From positions 1 to 16,230 of the forward strand of contig CAMNFX010000007.1 of assembly GCA_946537585.1 (NCBI GenBank): DNA of 16,230 bases, written 5' to 3'. Within the stretch, counting starts at the first letter, position 1; every line of letters starts with the position of its first letter. Positions 1-6,297 of this stretch are shown here, piece after piece. Source of the stretch: an uncultured Lachnospiraceae bacterium (lineage in GTDB: Bacteria > Bacillota > Clostridia > Lachnospirales > Lachnospiraceae). The notes under the pieces are model-generated. The model did no database searches, was not told the origin of the DNA, and saw nothing but the letters and a program-made list of their open reading frames with translations. The translations under genes and the position numbers were made by a program.

Positions 1-52
1 CAACAAACGGCAGTAATGCCAGGCCATTGGCCTTCTTTGTTTCAGTACTCAT
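1..52 (-). CDS. N-terminal fragment of an unidentified leftward gene, cut by the window edge
   Basis: The complementary strand reads an ATG at 52 followed by 17 open codons (MSTETKKANGLALLPFV) to the window edge. A purine-rich SD-like AAAGGGG lies about 11 bases upstream, and a plausible promoter lies further up. An in-frame-looking ATG 9 bases earlier runs straight into a stop and is not the start. The short charged N-terminus followed by ALLPFV resembles the start of polytopic transporters, for example NhaC-type Na+/H+ antiporters, which in Clostridia often begin with a Lys-rich stretch followed by ALLP. That is a guess from 17 residues. The function cannot be assigned from what is visible. 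Confidence 0.55.
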   Translation of the reverse strand, partial: MSTETKKANGLALLPFV

Positions 53-75
53 AAATCCATACACCCCTTTCACAT

Positions 76-103
76 ATCATCCTAAAATTACTGTTGCTGT
101 CAA
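76..103 (-). promoter_or_regulatory. Candidate promoter of the leftward gene at the window edge
   Basis: On the complementary strand a perfect -35 TTGACA (98-103) is followed 16 bases later by GATGAT (76-81), a 4/6 match to the -10 consensus. It lies 24 bases upstream of the ATG at 52, which fits a short leader with the SD in between. The -10 is imperfect, so confidence is moderate. Confidence 0.4.
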
Positions 104-246
104 AGACAACCGGAAACAGCTTGCCTTCCCCCTCAATTGGCTGTGCTCATCCGATTGAATATAAATATTGATAATAATATCCTATAACATCTTGAAAGAT
201 TATAACAGGGCAAATGTCCGAAAACTCACATTTTTGTTAAAAAATA

Positions 247-354
247 TCAAAAACAAGAGCTTAAATTAAGCAAAATGACGAAGCTCTGCACCAGCCGGAA
301 ATCCTCCCGCATGGCGCGGATGAACTCCGCGGCGGGGATCTTTAAGAGCTTCAT
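247..354 (-). CDS. Possible 35-residue small ORF coupled to the preceding mini-ORF
   Basis: The ATG at 354 overlaps the stop of the 351-431 ORF in an ATGA arrangement. The product starts MKLLKIPAAEFIRAMREDF and ends with a hydrophobic tail (FVILLNLSSCF). It has no SD of its own beyond AAAGG immediately in front. The 5' two thirds are GC-rich like real coding DNA and the 3' end drifts into AT-rich sequence. This fits a gene fragment joined to non-coding DNA better than an intact protein. It could equally be chance. Confidence 0.2.
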   Translation of the reverse strand: MKLLKIPAAEFIRAMREDFRLVQSFVILLNLSSCF

Positions 355-431
355 CCTTTTTCAATAATGACTGTTTCAGCTGCATTCTTCAATTCTTCCG
401 AACAATAGATCAGGTCATGATTTCTGGACAT
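351..431 (-). CDS. Possible 26-residue small protein or degraded gene start
   Basis: A strong SD (AGGAGGG) sits 7 bases upstream of an ATG at 431, a better ribosome site than many real genes here have. The product starts MSRNHDLIYCSEELKNAAE and stops after 26 codons. The composition looks protein-like: a short polar start, then an amphipathic, Glu- and Ala-rich helix. It may be a genuine small protein, or the surviving start of a longer gene truncated by mutation. Its TGA overlaps the ATG of the next small ORF (ATGA), as in translationally coupled pairs. No family is recognised. Confidence 0.3.
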   Translation of the reverse strand: MSRNHDLIYCSEELKNAAETVIIEKG

Positions 432-464
432 AACGGGTCCCTCCTGCGGCAGAGCAATACCTGA

Positions 465-501
465 TCCCGGCCTGCCGGGAGTTTTCTGCTGTCTTCAGCA
501 G
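465..501. repeat. Two adjacent perfect hairpins upstream of the Nudix promoter
   Basis: TCCCGG / CCGGGA (arms 465-470 and 475-480, loop CCTG) is followed at once by GTTTT. A second stem, CTGCTG / CAGCAG (486-491 and 496-501, loop TCTT), follows. The first hairpin plus the T-run resembles a weak rightward terminator. On the complementary strand the pair would sit just upstream of the small ORF starting at 431. The role is unknown. Confidence 0.35.
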
Positions 502-526
502 GGCGGTTCATGCTGCAGGAATTTTC

Positions 527-556
527 TTGCCATCGGCGCCGCTTCGGGGATACAAT
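527..556 (+). promoter_or_regulatory. Promoter of the Nudix hydrolase gene
   Basis: TTGCCA (527-532, 5/6 to the -35 consensus) and TACAAT (551-556, 5/6 to the -10 consensus) are separated by 18 bases. Transcription would start near 563, about 30 bases before the ATG, leaving room for the AAGGAGAAGGGGG ribosome site. Confidence 0.6.
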
Positions 557-594
557 AGCAGAAACACCAAAGGAGAAGGGGGATATTCAGAGCC

Positions 595-1155
595 ATGCAG
601 CTGAAGGATATTATTAAAGTCCATGAGGGAAAGTACCTTACCCGTTATGATATCGTCTATAGGACAAATGACGGCGGCGAGAAGATCTATGAGATGTTCA
701 GCCGGGACAAGGAGATGCATACGATCGAGGATCTGCAGAATCAGATCACGGATTCTGTGGTCCTGATCATGACGGATGAGAGAGGAGAGAGGATCCTTTT
801 AAACCGGGAGTTCAGGATGGCGGTCGGCCGCTGGGTCTATAACTTTCCGGGCGGTCTGATCGATCCGGGGGAAACACCGGAGACTGCTGCAGCAAGAGAG
901 CTGGAAGAGGAGACCGGCCTTACGCTTATCAGCATTGACGGAAGACTGGCGCCGAGCTACAACGCCATTGGCCTTACGAATGAAAAAAGCGTCGTATTAA
1001 AGGGAACAGCCAGGGGAGAGTTTTCTCCGAGCCCCTTCTCTGACGAAGAAATCCTTTCCGGATGGTACACAAAAGAAGAGGTACGGGAACTGCTGAAGAC
1101 GGAAGCCTTTGCCGCCCGCACGCAGGCCTACTGCTGGTGCTGGAGCGAAAGCTGA
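595..1155 (+). CDS. Nudix hydrolase, ADP-ribose pyrophosphatase-like
   Basis: This 186-residue protein belongs to the family that splits nucleoside diphosphates linked to another moiety, here most likely ADP-ribose or a related sugar nucleotide, in the cytosol. The complete Nudix box (G-x5-E-x7-REUxEExGU) is visible at residues 87-109: G87, E93, R101-E102, E105-E106 and G108. The Glu residues bind the catalytic metal. The preceding segment, YNFPGG at 82-87, and an N-terminal beta domain of about 50 residues are typical of the ADP-ribose pyrophosphatase group. The start is supported by a purine-rich SD 12 bases upstream and by the promoter at 527-556. It is transcribed alone and converges with ppdK. 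Substrate specificity cannot be read from the motif, so no symbol is given. Confidence 0.88.
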   Translation: MQLKDIIKVHEGKYLTRYDIVYRTNDGGEKIYEMFSRDKEMHTIEDLQNQITDSVVLIMTDERGERILLNREFRMAVGRWVYNFPGGLIDPGETPETAAARELEEETGLTLISIDGRLAPSYNAIGLTNEKSVVLKGTARGEFSPSPFSDEEILSGWYTKEEVRELLKTEAFAARTQAYCWCWSES

Positions 1156-1241
1156 ATTCAGAATTTCAGAAATATGTATGCTGTAAAACATGAACTTTGA
1201 TCAGCAGTGCCTTTCCGGCGTAAACTGAATGAATGGACATG

Positions 1242-1279
1242 AAAAATGCTCCCCTTCACTTATCGTGAAAGGGAGCATT
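1242..1279 (-). terminator. Intrinsic terminator of ppdK
   Basis: A 15-bp stem (arms 1245-1259 and 1265-1279, loop of five) ends in TTTTTC when read leftward. The single non-Watson-Crick pair is a G-U wobble in the leftward transcript but a C-A mismatch in the rightward one. It is therefore built for ppdK, about 35 bases past its stop, rather than for the convergent Nudix gene. Confidence 0.88.
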
Positions 1280-1312
1280 ACTATCATGGTCGTTTCGTAA
1301 AAACCGGAAAGC

Positions 1313-3949
1313 TTATGCTCTCGGATTTGCAATCGCTGCCTGTGCGGCTGCAAGACGTGCGATCGGAACACGGAACGGGCTGCAGGATACATAATCCAGA
1401 CCGACTCTGTGGAAGAAGTCAATAGAGGACGGATCGCCGCCGTGCTCGCCGCAGATACCGAGATGGAGATCCGGATTTGCGCTGCGGCCAAGCTTGCAGG
1501 CCATATCAACCAGCTTGCCTACGCCGATCTGGTCCAGCTTTGCGAACGGATCGTTCTCATAGATCTTCTTGTCGTAGTATGCGCCGAGGAACTTGCCGGC
1601 ATCATCGCGGCTGAAGCCGAAGGTCATCTGGGTCAGGTCATTGGTACCGAAGGAGAAGAATGCTGCTTCAGCGCCGATCGCGTCAGCGGTAAGAGCTGCT
1701 CTCGGGATCTCGATCATGGTGCCGACGATGTACTTGAGCTCCTCACCGGACTCCTTGATGACCTTGTCGGCGGTCTTGATGACGATATCCTTGACATACT
1801 TGAATTCCTTGACCTCACCGACCAGCGGGATCATGATCTCGGGAACCATCTTCCAGCCCTTGCGCTTGTTGACGGCAAGAGCAGCCTTGATGACGGCACG
1901 GGTCTGCATCTCAGCAATCTCCGGATAGGTGACAGCCAGACGGCAGCCGCGGTGACCCATCATCGGGTTGAACTCATGCAGAGAGGAGATGATGTTCTTG
2001 ATCTGCTCTACAGTCTTGCCCTGAGCATTTGCCAGAGCCTCGATGTCGGCTTCTTCGGTCGGAACGAACTCATGAAGCGGCGGATCCAGGAAACGAATGG
2101 TGACCGGGGTGCCCTCCATAGCCTCGTAAATGCCCTCGAAGTCTTCCTGCTGGAACTTCTCGATCTTTGCAAGAGCCTTGACGCGCTCCTCGAGAGTATC
2201 TGCGCAGATCATCTCACGGAACGGTCCGATACGGTCGGAATCGAAGAACATGTGCTCGGTACGGCAAAGGCCGATACCCTCGGCACCGAGGTTCCTTGCG
2301 TTCTTTGCATCACGCGGCGTGTCGGCATTGGTACGGACCTTCAGGGCACGGAATTCATCAGCCCAGCCCATGATGCGGCCGAAGGTACCGGAGATGGAAG
2401 CGTCAACGGTCGGAATAATACCGTCATAGATCTTACCGGTGGAACCGTCAAGGGAGATCCAGTCACCCTCATGATATTCCTTGCCGGCAAGAACGAACTT
2501 CTTGTTTTCCTCATCCATGGCGATCTCAGAGCAGCCGGATACGCAGCAGGTGCCCATGCCGCGGGCAACGACAGCTGCGTGGCTGGTCATGCCGCCGCGG
2601 ACAGTCAGGATACCCTGGGATGCCTTCATACCCTCGATATCCTCAGGGGAAGTCTCAAGACGGACTAAAACGACCTTCTCGCCGTTCTTCTTCCATGCCT
2701 TTGCATCCTCAGCAGAGAAGACGATCTTACCGCATGCAGCACCCGGTGATGCAGCGAGAGCCTTTGCGACCGGAGTTGCGGAAGCTAAGGCCTTCGGATC
2801 AAACTGCGGATGAAGCAGGGTGTCAAGGTTACGCGGATCGATCATGGCAACCGCTTCCTTCGGAGTACGAAGGCCTTCGTCTACCAGATCGCAGGCGATC
2901 TGCAGAGCTGCCTGTGCGGTTCTCTTGCCGCTTCTGGTCTGCAGCATGTAGAGCTTTCCGTTCTCAACGGTGAACTCCATATCCTGCATGTCGCGGTAAT
3001 GGGTCTCCAGGTTCTTGCAGACCTCAAGGAACTGCTCATAAGCTGCCGGGAACTTGTTGGCCATCTCTGCGATCGGCATCGGGGTACGGATACCGGCGAC
3101 GACGTCCTCGCCCTGTGCGTTGGTCAGGAACTCGCCCATCAGCTTCTTCTCGCCGGTAGCGGGATCACGGGTGAATGCAACGCCGGTTCCGGAGTTCTCA
3201 TTCAGGTTGCCGAAGACCATCGGCATGACGTTGACAGCAGTGCCCCAGGAATAGGGGATATCATTGTCGCGGCGGTAAACATTTGCTCTCGGGTTGTCCC
3301 AGGAACGGAAGACTGCCTTGATGGATTCCTTCAGCTGTACGACCGGATCAGACGGGAAGTCCTCGCCGATCTGCTTCTTATATTCGGCCTTGAACTTGGC
3401 TGCGAGGTTCTTGAGATCCTCAGCGGTCAGGTCTACGTCATAAACAACGCCCTTTTCGGCCTTCAGCTCATCGATGAGCTGCTCAAAATATTTCTTGCCG
3501 ACTTCCATGACGACATCAGAGAACATCTGGATGAAACGGCGATAGGAGTCATATACGAAACGCTCAAACTTGGGATCGGGATTGCCCTTGATCATAGCCT
3601 CAACAACTTCGTCATTAAGGCCAAGGTTCAGGATGGTATCCATCATGCCGGGCATGGAAGCACGGGCACCGGAACGAACGGAAACAAGCAGCGGATTGAC
3701 CTTGTCGCCGAACTTCTTGCCGTTGATCTCTTCCATCTTTTTGACATTGTCCATGATCTCCTGCATGATGTCATCATTGATCTGACGGCCGTCCTCGTAG
3801 TACTGCGTGCAGGCTTCGGTAGAAATAGTAAAGCCCTGCGGTACCGGAAGGCCGAGATTGGTCATCTCTGCAAGGTTAGCACCCTTACCTCCGAGAAGGT
3901 TGCGCATATCTGCATTGCCTTCTTTGAAAAGGTAGACGTATTTTTTCAT
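1313..3949 (-). CDS. ppdK: Pyruvate, phosphate dikinase
   Basis: This 878-residue enzyme interconverts pyruvate + ATP + phosphate with PEP + AMP + pyrophosphate. In fermentative Clostridia it can serve as a PPi-linked pyruvate kinase or replenish PEP. Its length matches the bacterial family (about 875 residues). The N-terminal ATP-grasp part starts at residue 1 with the characteristic GGKGANLAEMTNLGLPVP. The swivelling phosphohistidine domain carries GGMTSHAAVVARGMG, with the phosphorylated His at residue 457. The C-terminal PEP-binding barrel contains FGTNDLTQ and LGICGEHGGDP, with catalytic Cys833. The start is fixed by AAGGAGG eight bases upstream of the ATG. The gene has its own promoter and terminator, so it is monocistronic. 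The long rightward ORFs overlapping it are codon-bias shadows. Confidence 0.98.
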   Translation of the reverse strand: MKKYVYLFKEGNADMRNLLGGKGANLAEMTNLGLPVPQGFTISTEACTQYYEDGRQINDDIMQEIMDNVKKMEEINGKKFGDKVNPLLVSVRSGARASMPGMMDTILNLGLNDEVVEAMIKGNPDPKFERFVYDSYRRFIQMFSDVVMEVGKKYFEQLIDELKAEKGVVYDVDLTAEDLKNLAAKFKAEYKKQIGEDFPSDPVVQLKESIKAVFRSWDNPRANVYRRDNDIPYSWGTAVNVMPMVFGNLNENSGTGVAFTRDPATGEKKLMGEFLTNAQGEDVVAGIRTPMPIAEMANKFPAAYEQFLEVCKNLETHYRDMQDMEFTVENGKLYMLQTRSGKRTAQAALQIACDLVDEGLRTPKEAVAMIDPRNLDTLLHPQFDPKALASATPVAKALAASPGAACGKIVFSAEDAKAWKKNGEKVVLVRLETSPEDIEGMKASQGILTVRGGMTSHAAVVARGMGTCCVSGCSEIAMDEENKKFVLAGKEYHEGDWISLDGSTGKIYDGIIPTVDASISGTFGRIMGWADEFRALKVRTNADTPRDAKNARNLGAEGIGLCRTEHMFFDSDRIGPFREMICADTLEERVKALAKIEKFQQEDFEGIYEAMEGTPVTIRFLDPPLHEFVPTEEADIEALANAQGKTVEQIKNIISSLHEFNPMMGHRGCRLAVTYPEIAEMQTRAVIKAALAVNKRKGWKMVPEIMIPLVGEVKEFKYVKDIVIKTADKVIKESGEELKYIVGTMIEIPRAALTADAIGAEAAFFSFGTNDLTQMTFGFSRDDAGKFLGAYYDKKIYENDPFAKLDQIGVGKLVDMACKLGRSANPDLHLGICGEHGGDPSSIDFFHRVGLDYVSCSPFRVPIARLAAAQAAIANPRA

Positions 3950-4100
3950 TTATAAATCCTCCTTGAAAAAATTTACAGCTACGGTATGAGCTTCCGAAAG
4001 CGGAAACTTCATTACAGCGCAAGTCCCGGGATCCGGTCACCGGACGGCCTGTATTATGGAAACTTAAGAGGCCCTCAGGGACTGACGCCAAAATCCACCA
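3950..4100 (-). promoter_or_regulatory. Long, partly structured 5' leader of ppdK
   Basis: About 150 bases separate the predicted transcription start from the ppdK ATG. The leader contains two perfect small hairpins: TCCGG / CCGGA (4032-4044, 3-base loop) and TTCCG / CGGAA (3992-4005, 4-base loop). A GTCC/GGAC pair can compete with the first. The octamer AAGTTTCC (leftward reading) occurs twice, at 4002-4009 and 4058-4065. The SD lies at the far end. It matches no riboswitch or T-box that I recognise, and no T-run follows either hairpin. Confidence 0.4.
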
Positions 4101-4106
4101 TTGCCT

Positions 4107-4115
4107 ACTATACCA
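4107..4115 (-). promoter_or_regulatory. Extended -10 promoter of ppdK
   Basis: The leftward strand reads TGG-TATAGT: a -10 element matching 5/6 with the TG of an extended -10 one base upstream. No convincing -35 hexamer sits at 16-18 bases; a TTGTCA lies 23 bases away, which is too far. Extended -10 promoters can work without a -35. Predicted start near 4100. Confidence 0.55.
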
Positions 4116-4152
4116 CAACATTTGGAAATGAGAAATGACAAAATTGGATTTT

Positions 4153-4170
4153 TTGTGATTGTTTTAACAT
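4153..4170. promoter_or_regulatory. Rex-like operator upstream of ppdK
   Basis: TTGTGATTGTTTTAACAT is an imperfect inverted repeat that matches a Rex-type consensus (TTGTGAA-N4-TTAACAA) except at the seventh and last positions. Rex is the NADH/NAD+-sensing repressor of fermentation genes in Firmicutes. The site is centred about 60 bases upstream of the predicted ppdK start, between the pta terminator and the ppdK promoter. The position suits activation or long-range control more than simple blocking. This is motif similarity only. Confidence 0.3.
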
Positions 4171-4200
4171 AAGCTGAAGAAAGTACCAGTTGAAAGGAAA

Positions 4201-4229
4201 ACAAAAAGAGGATGCCGTTTCCGGCATCC
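4201..4229 (-). terminator. Intrinsic terminator of pta
   Basis: GGATGCCG / CGGCATCC (4210-4217 and 4222-4229) with a four-base loop (GAAA in the leftward RNA) is followed leftward by TCTTTTTGTTTT. It lies about 25 bases after the pta stop and separates pta from ppdK. Confidence 0.9.
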
Positions 4230-4255
4230 CCTGTATACCTTAAGTGAAAGAAATA

Positions 4256-5281
4256 TTACTTCTGGCAGGCAGTGATCAGGCTGAGCTTGTAGACCTCCTC
4301 GGCATTGCAGCCGCGGGAAAGGTCGTTGATCGGTGCGTTCAGACCCTGAAGGATCGGGCCGTATGCATCATAGCCGCCGACACGCTGTGCCATCTTATGA
4401 CCGATGTTTGCAGACTCAAGGTTCGGGAAGATGAAGACGTTTGCGCGGCCTGCAACCTTGGAATCCTTGCACTTGACCTTGGCAACATCCATGGAAACAG
4501 CAGCGTCGAACTGCAGCTCGCCGTCGATATCGAACTGCGGAGCCTTCTCCTGAGCGATGATGGTGGCATCATGGCTGAGCTGGACAGTGCCGCCCTTGCC
4601 GGAACCCTTGGTGGAGAAGCTTAATACGGCAACCTTCGGGTCGATACCGAAGATCTGAGCGGTCTCAGCGGTAGCAACAACGACCTCAGCGAGCTTCTCG
4701 GCAGCGGTCTGCTTGACTTCGCCGGTGGCCTTGTCGATGGTGTCGGTATAGTCGATGTTGATCGCGACATCACCGCAGGCAATTCTCTGCAGGTGCTCCT
4801 CACCGCCCTGACGGTCCATGATCATGCAGGAGCTTACGAGGGTGGCGCCGGGCTTGGTCTTGATCAGCTGCAGCGCGGGACGAACGGTATCGGCAGTGGA
4901 GTAGGTAGCGCCGCCGAGCAGGCAGTCAGCCTTGCCCATCTTGACCAGCATGGTTCCGAAATAGTTGGACTTCTTCAGGGTGGCAGCGCACTCCTCGGCA
5001 GTCATCTTGCCCTTGCGGAGCTCGACCATCTTCTGTACCATCTCATCAAAGTAATCGCAGGCATCGGGGTCAGCGATCTCAGCCTTGGAGATATCGAAGC
5101 CGCCTTCTGCAGCCGCCTTTTTGACCTCGGCAGTGTTGCCGACCATAACGACCTTCAGGATATCATCCTTCAGGAGGCGGGCAGCAGCCTCAAGGATACG
5201 GGGGTCGTTGCCCTCGGTGAAGACGATGGTCTTCGGCTCTTTTTTAAGCTTCTCTATCAACGGTGCGAACATATCGGTCAT
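4256..5281 (-). CDS. pta: Phosphate acetyltransferase (phosphotransacetylase)
   Basis: This 341-residue cytosolic enzyme exchanges acetyl-CoA + phosphate for acetyl phosphate + CoA. It is the first step of acetate formation and of substrate-level ATP production with acetate kinase. Its length matches the short Pta class without the N-terminal regulatory domains of enteric Pta. Family signatures are visible: TEGNDPRILEAA (22-33), KSNYFGTMLVKMGKADCLLGG (104-124), SFSTKGSG (221-228), DGELQFDAAV (253-262) and NVFIFPNLESANIGHKMAQR (281-300). I chose the ATG at 5281 because GGAGGAT lies eight bases upstream. An upstream in-frame ATG at 5323 would add 14 residues but lies at the predicted transcription start. 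No ackA gene adjoins it, unlike the common pta-ackA pairing. Confidence 0.97.
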   Translation of the reverse strand: MTDMFAPLIEKLKKEPKTIVFTEGNDPRILEAAARLLKDDILKVVMVGNTAEVKKAAAEGGFDISKAEIADPDACDYFDEMVQKMVELRKGKMTAEECAATLKKSNYFGTMLVKMGKADCLLGGATYSTADTVRPALQLIKTKPGATLVSSCMIMDRQGGEEHLQRIACGDVAINIDYTDTIDKATGEVKQTAAEKLAEVVVATAETAQIFGIDPKVAVLSFSTKGSGKGGTVQLSHDATIIAQEKAPQFDIDGELQFDAAVSMDVAKVKCKDSKVAGRANVFIFPNLESANIGHKMAQRVGGYDAYGPILQGLNAPINDLSRGCNAEEVYKLSLITACQK

Positions 5282-5331
5282 AGTAATATCCTCCATAACA
5301 AATAGTTTATGAAAATAAATCAACTGGCATA

Positions 5332-5340
5332 ATTATAGCA
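5332..5340 (-). promoter_or_regulatory. Extended -10 promoter of pta
   Basis: The leftward strand reads TGC-TATAAT: a perfect -10 (5332-5337) with an extended TG. The -35 region is poor (CAGTTC at 17 bases). The predicted start near 5325 gives a leader of about 44 bases ending in a strong SD. Confidence 0.7.
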
Positions 5341-5363
5341 CGTTGGGGAAGAATGAACTGTTT

Positions 5364-5378
5364 CTATTTAAGAAATAG
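5364..5378. repeat. Short inverted repeat between the divergent pta and murI promoters
   Basis: CTATTT-AAG-AAATAG is a perfect 6-bp inverted repeat with a three-base centre. It lies about 40-50 bases upstream of the predicted pta start and about 27 bases upstream of the murI -35. The position would suit a regulator of either gene, but an AT-rich 6-bp repeat can easily be chance. Confidence 0.25.
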
Positions 5379-5404
5379 GATAATTTTTTGGCAGATGCTT
5401 CAGC

Positions 5405-5433
5405 TATACAATTCATCCGGTTTGTGTTATGAT
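5405..5433 (+). promoter_or_regulatory. Promoter of the murI-to-HPr-like operon
   Basis: TATACA (5405-5410, 4/6 to the -35) and TATGAT (5428-5433, 5/6 to the -10) are 17 bases apart, with an extended TG-T directly before the -10. The predicted start is near 5440. Confidence 0.65.
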
Positions 5434-5444
5434 ACGAAGACATA

Positions 5445-5507
5445 CTCCGGGAATGCTCCCGGAGAGCTTAAGGAAGGTATGAGAAGGATGTATGATGCTA
5501 CATCCTT
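5445..5507 (+). promoter_or_regulatory. Structured 5' leader of murI with two hairpins
   Basis: The transcript should begin almost at a perfect 8-bp hairpin, CTCCGGGA / TCCCGGAG (5445-5464, loop ATGC). A second hairpin, AAGGATGTA / TACATCCTT (5484-5507, 9 bp, loop TGATGC), lies within the mini-ORF that precedes murI. Neither is followed by a long T-run, so they look like stability or translation elements rather than terminators. Confidence 0.5.
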
Positions 5508-5520
5508 TAATGGTATGTAA
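5479..5520 (+). CDS. 13-residue leader ORF overlapping the murI start
   Basis: ATG at 5479 is preceded by AAGGAAGG, a better ribosome site than any directly in front of murI. It encodes MRRMYDATSFNGM and stops with a TAA whose last A is the first base of the murI ATG (TAATG). This is the classic geometry of translational coupling by re-initiation. Most of it is covered by the second leader hairpin. It is likely a regulatory or coupling ORF rather than a functional peptide. Conservation in relatives would decide. Confidence 0.45.
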   Translation: MRRMYDATSFNGM

Positions 5521-6290
5521 TGAGCAGTATAGCAGTTTTCGATTCCGGCTTCGGAGGACTTACAGTCCTGAAGCAGCTTCAGAAGCTGATGCCGGATGAA
5601 AAATATATATTTTACGGGGATTCCGCCAACGCTCCATATGGCGAAAAATCTGCCGGGGAGCTCCTGGAACTGACTTCGGAGGTCTGCAGAAGGATCCTGG
5701 AAAAAGACAAGATCAAATGTTTTGTGATCGCATGCAACACGACAACCTCAGAGGCGCTTGAGAAGCTGGAGGAGAGATTTCCGGATCAGCGTTTTGTGGG
5801 TATAGAGCCTGCCGTACGCTGGGCAGTCCGCGAGAATCCGGGGAAAAAGATCCTGGTGCTTGGAACCACAGCGACGATCCGGGGCAAACGGCTGAAAGCA
5901 CAGCTTGAAGAGCTGAAAGGCCGGGCAGAGATCTCTCTGCTTGCAGCAACCGGAATCGTTCCGTTTGTGGAAGGGCAGAATCCGGACAGAGAAAAGTTTG
6001 AGCAGTATCTGAGAGAGGTGCTTAGGCCCTTCCGGAAGGATACGGACTGTATTGTTCTCGGCTGCACGCATTTTCCGTTTGTCCGGGAGGAGCTGCAGGC
6101 ATGCTTTGATAAGAAGATCCGCTTTTATGATGCTGCGATCCAGGTAGCGGAAGCGACAAAGGCATTGCTGGAGGCGGACGGATGCTCCTTCGAAAAAGAT
6201 GATCAGACAGGCCGAGGATCTGTATTGTTTATGAATTCGGATCCGGGCAAGATCGAAAAAGAAAAAGAATTATTAAAAGAATACGACTGA
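5520..6290 (+). CDS. murI: Glutamate racemase
   Basis: This 256-residue enzyme interconverts L- and D-glutamate and supplies the D-Glu of peptidoglycan. It shows the family's two-cysteine acid/base pair, Cys72 in ACNTTTSEAL and Cys182 in GCTHFPF. It also shows the N-terminal VFDSGFGGLTVL (catalytic Asp8) and GDSANAPYG (33-41). The length matches the family. The ATG at 5520 is the only sensible start because an in-frame stop lies at 5508, yet it has only a poor SD. Translation probably depends on the overlapping leader ORF. It is the first gene of the operon, with murB 7 bases downstream. Confidence 0.97.
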   Translation: MSSIAVFDSGFGGLTVLKQLQKLMPDEKYIFYGDSANAPYGEKSAGELLELTSEVCRRILEKDKIKCFVIACNTTTSEALEKLEERFPDQRFVGIEPAVRWAVRENPGKKILVLGTTATIRGKRLKAQLEELKGRAEISLLAATGIVPFVEGQNPDREKFEQYLREVLRPFRKDTDCIVLGCTHFPFVREELQACFDKKIRFYDAAIQVAEATKALLEADGCSFEKDDQTGRGSVLFMNSDPGKIEKEKELLKEYD

Positions 6291-6297
6291 AAAAGAA

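Larger units (their letters stand above)
53..594. other. Intergenic stretch between the edge gene and the Nudix gene
   Basis: No long ORF occupies this stretch. Positions about 150-280 are noticeably AT-rich compared with the rest of the window. The remainder holds two tiny overlapping leftward ORFs (247-431), two perfect short hairpins (465-501) and the Nudix promoter (527-556), each listed separately. No RNA gene or recognisable riboswitch was seen. Confidence 0.6.

Noticed and set aside
1409..3955. Long rightward ORFs (419 and 381 codons) opposite ppdK
   Set aside because: They mirror ppdK codons, have Asp/Leu/Gly/Val-rich low-information translations, no SD, and the ppdK motifs are unambiguous on the other strand.
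3950..4100. T-box or known riboswitch in the ppdK leader
   Set aside because: I found no T-box core sequence, no terminator/antiterminator pair with a T-run and no recognisable aptamer motif.
4793..5305. 170-codon rightward ORF opposite pta
   Set aside because: Shadow of pta with no SD; it ends inside the pta leader.
5323..5323. Upstream ATG giving pta 14 extra residues
   Set aside because: It lies at the predicted transcription start and has no SD, whereas the ATG at 5281 has GGAGGAT at good spacing and gives the family N-terminus.
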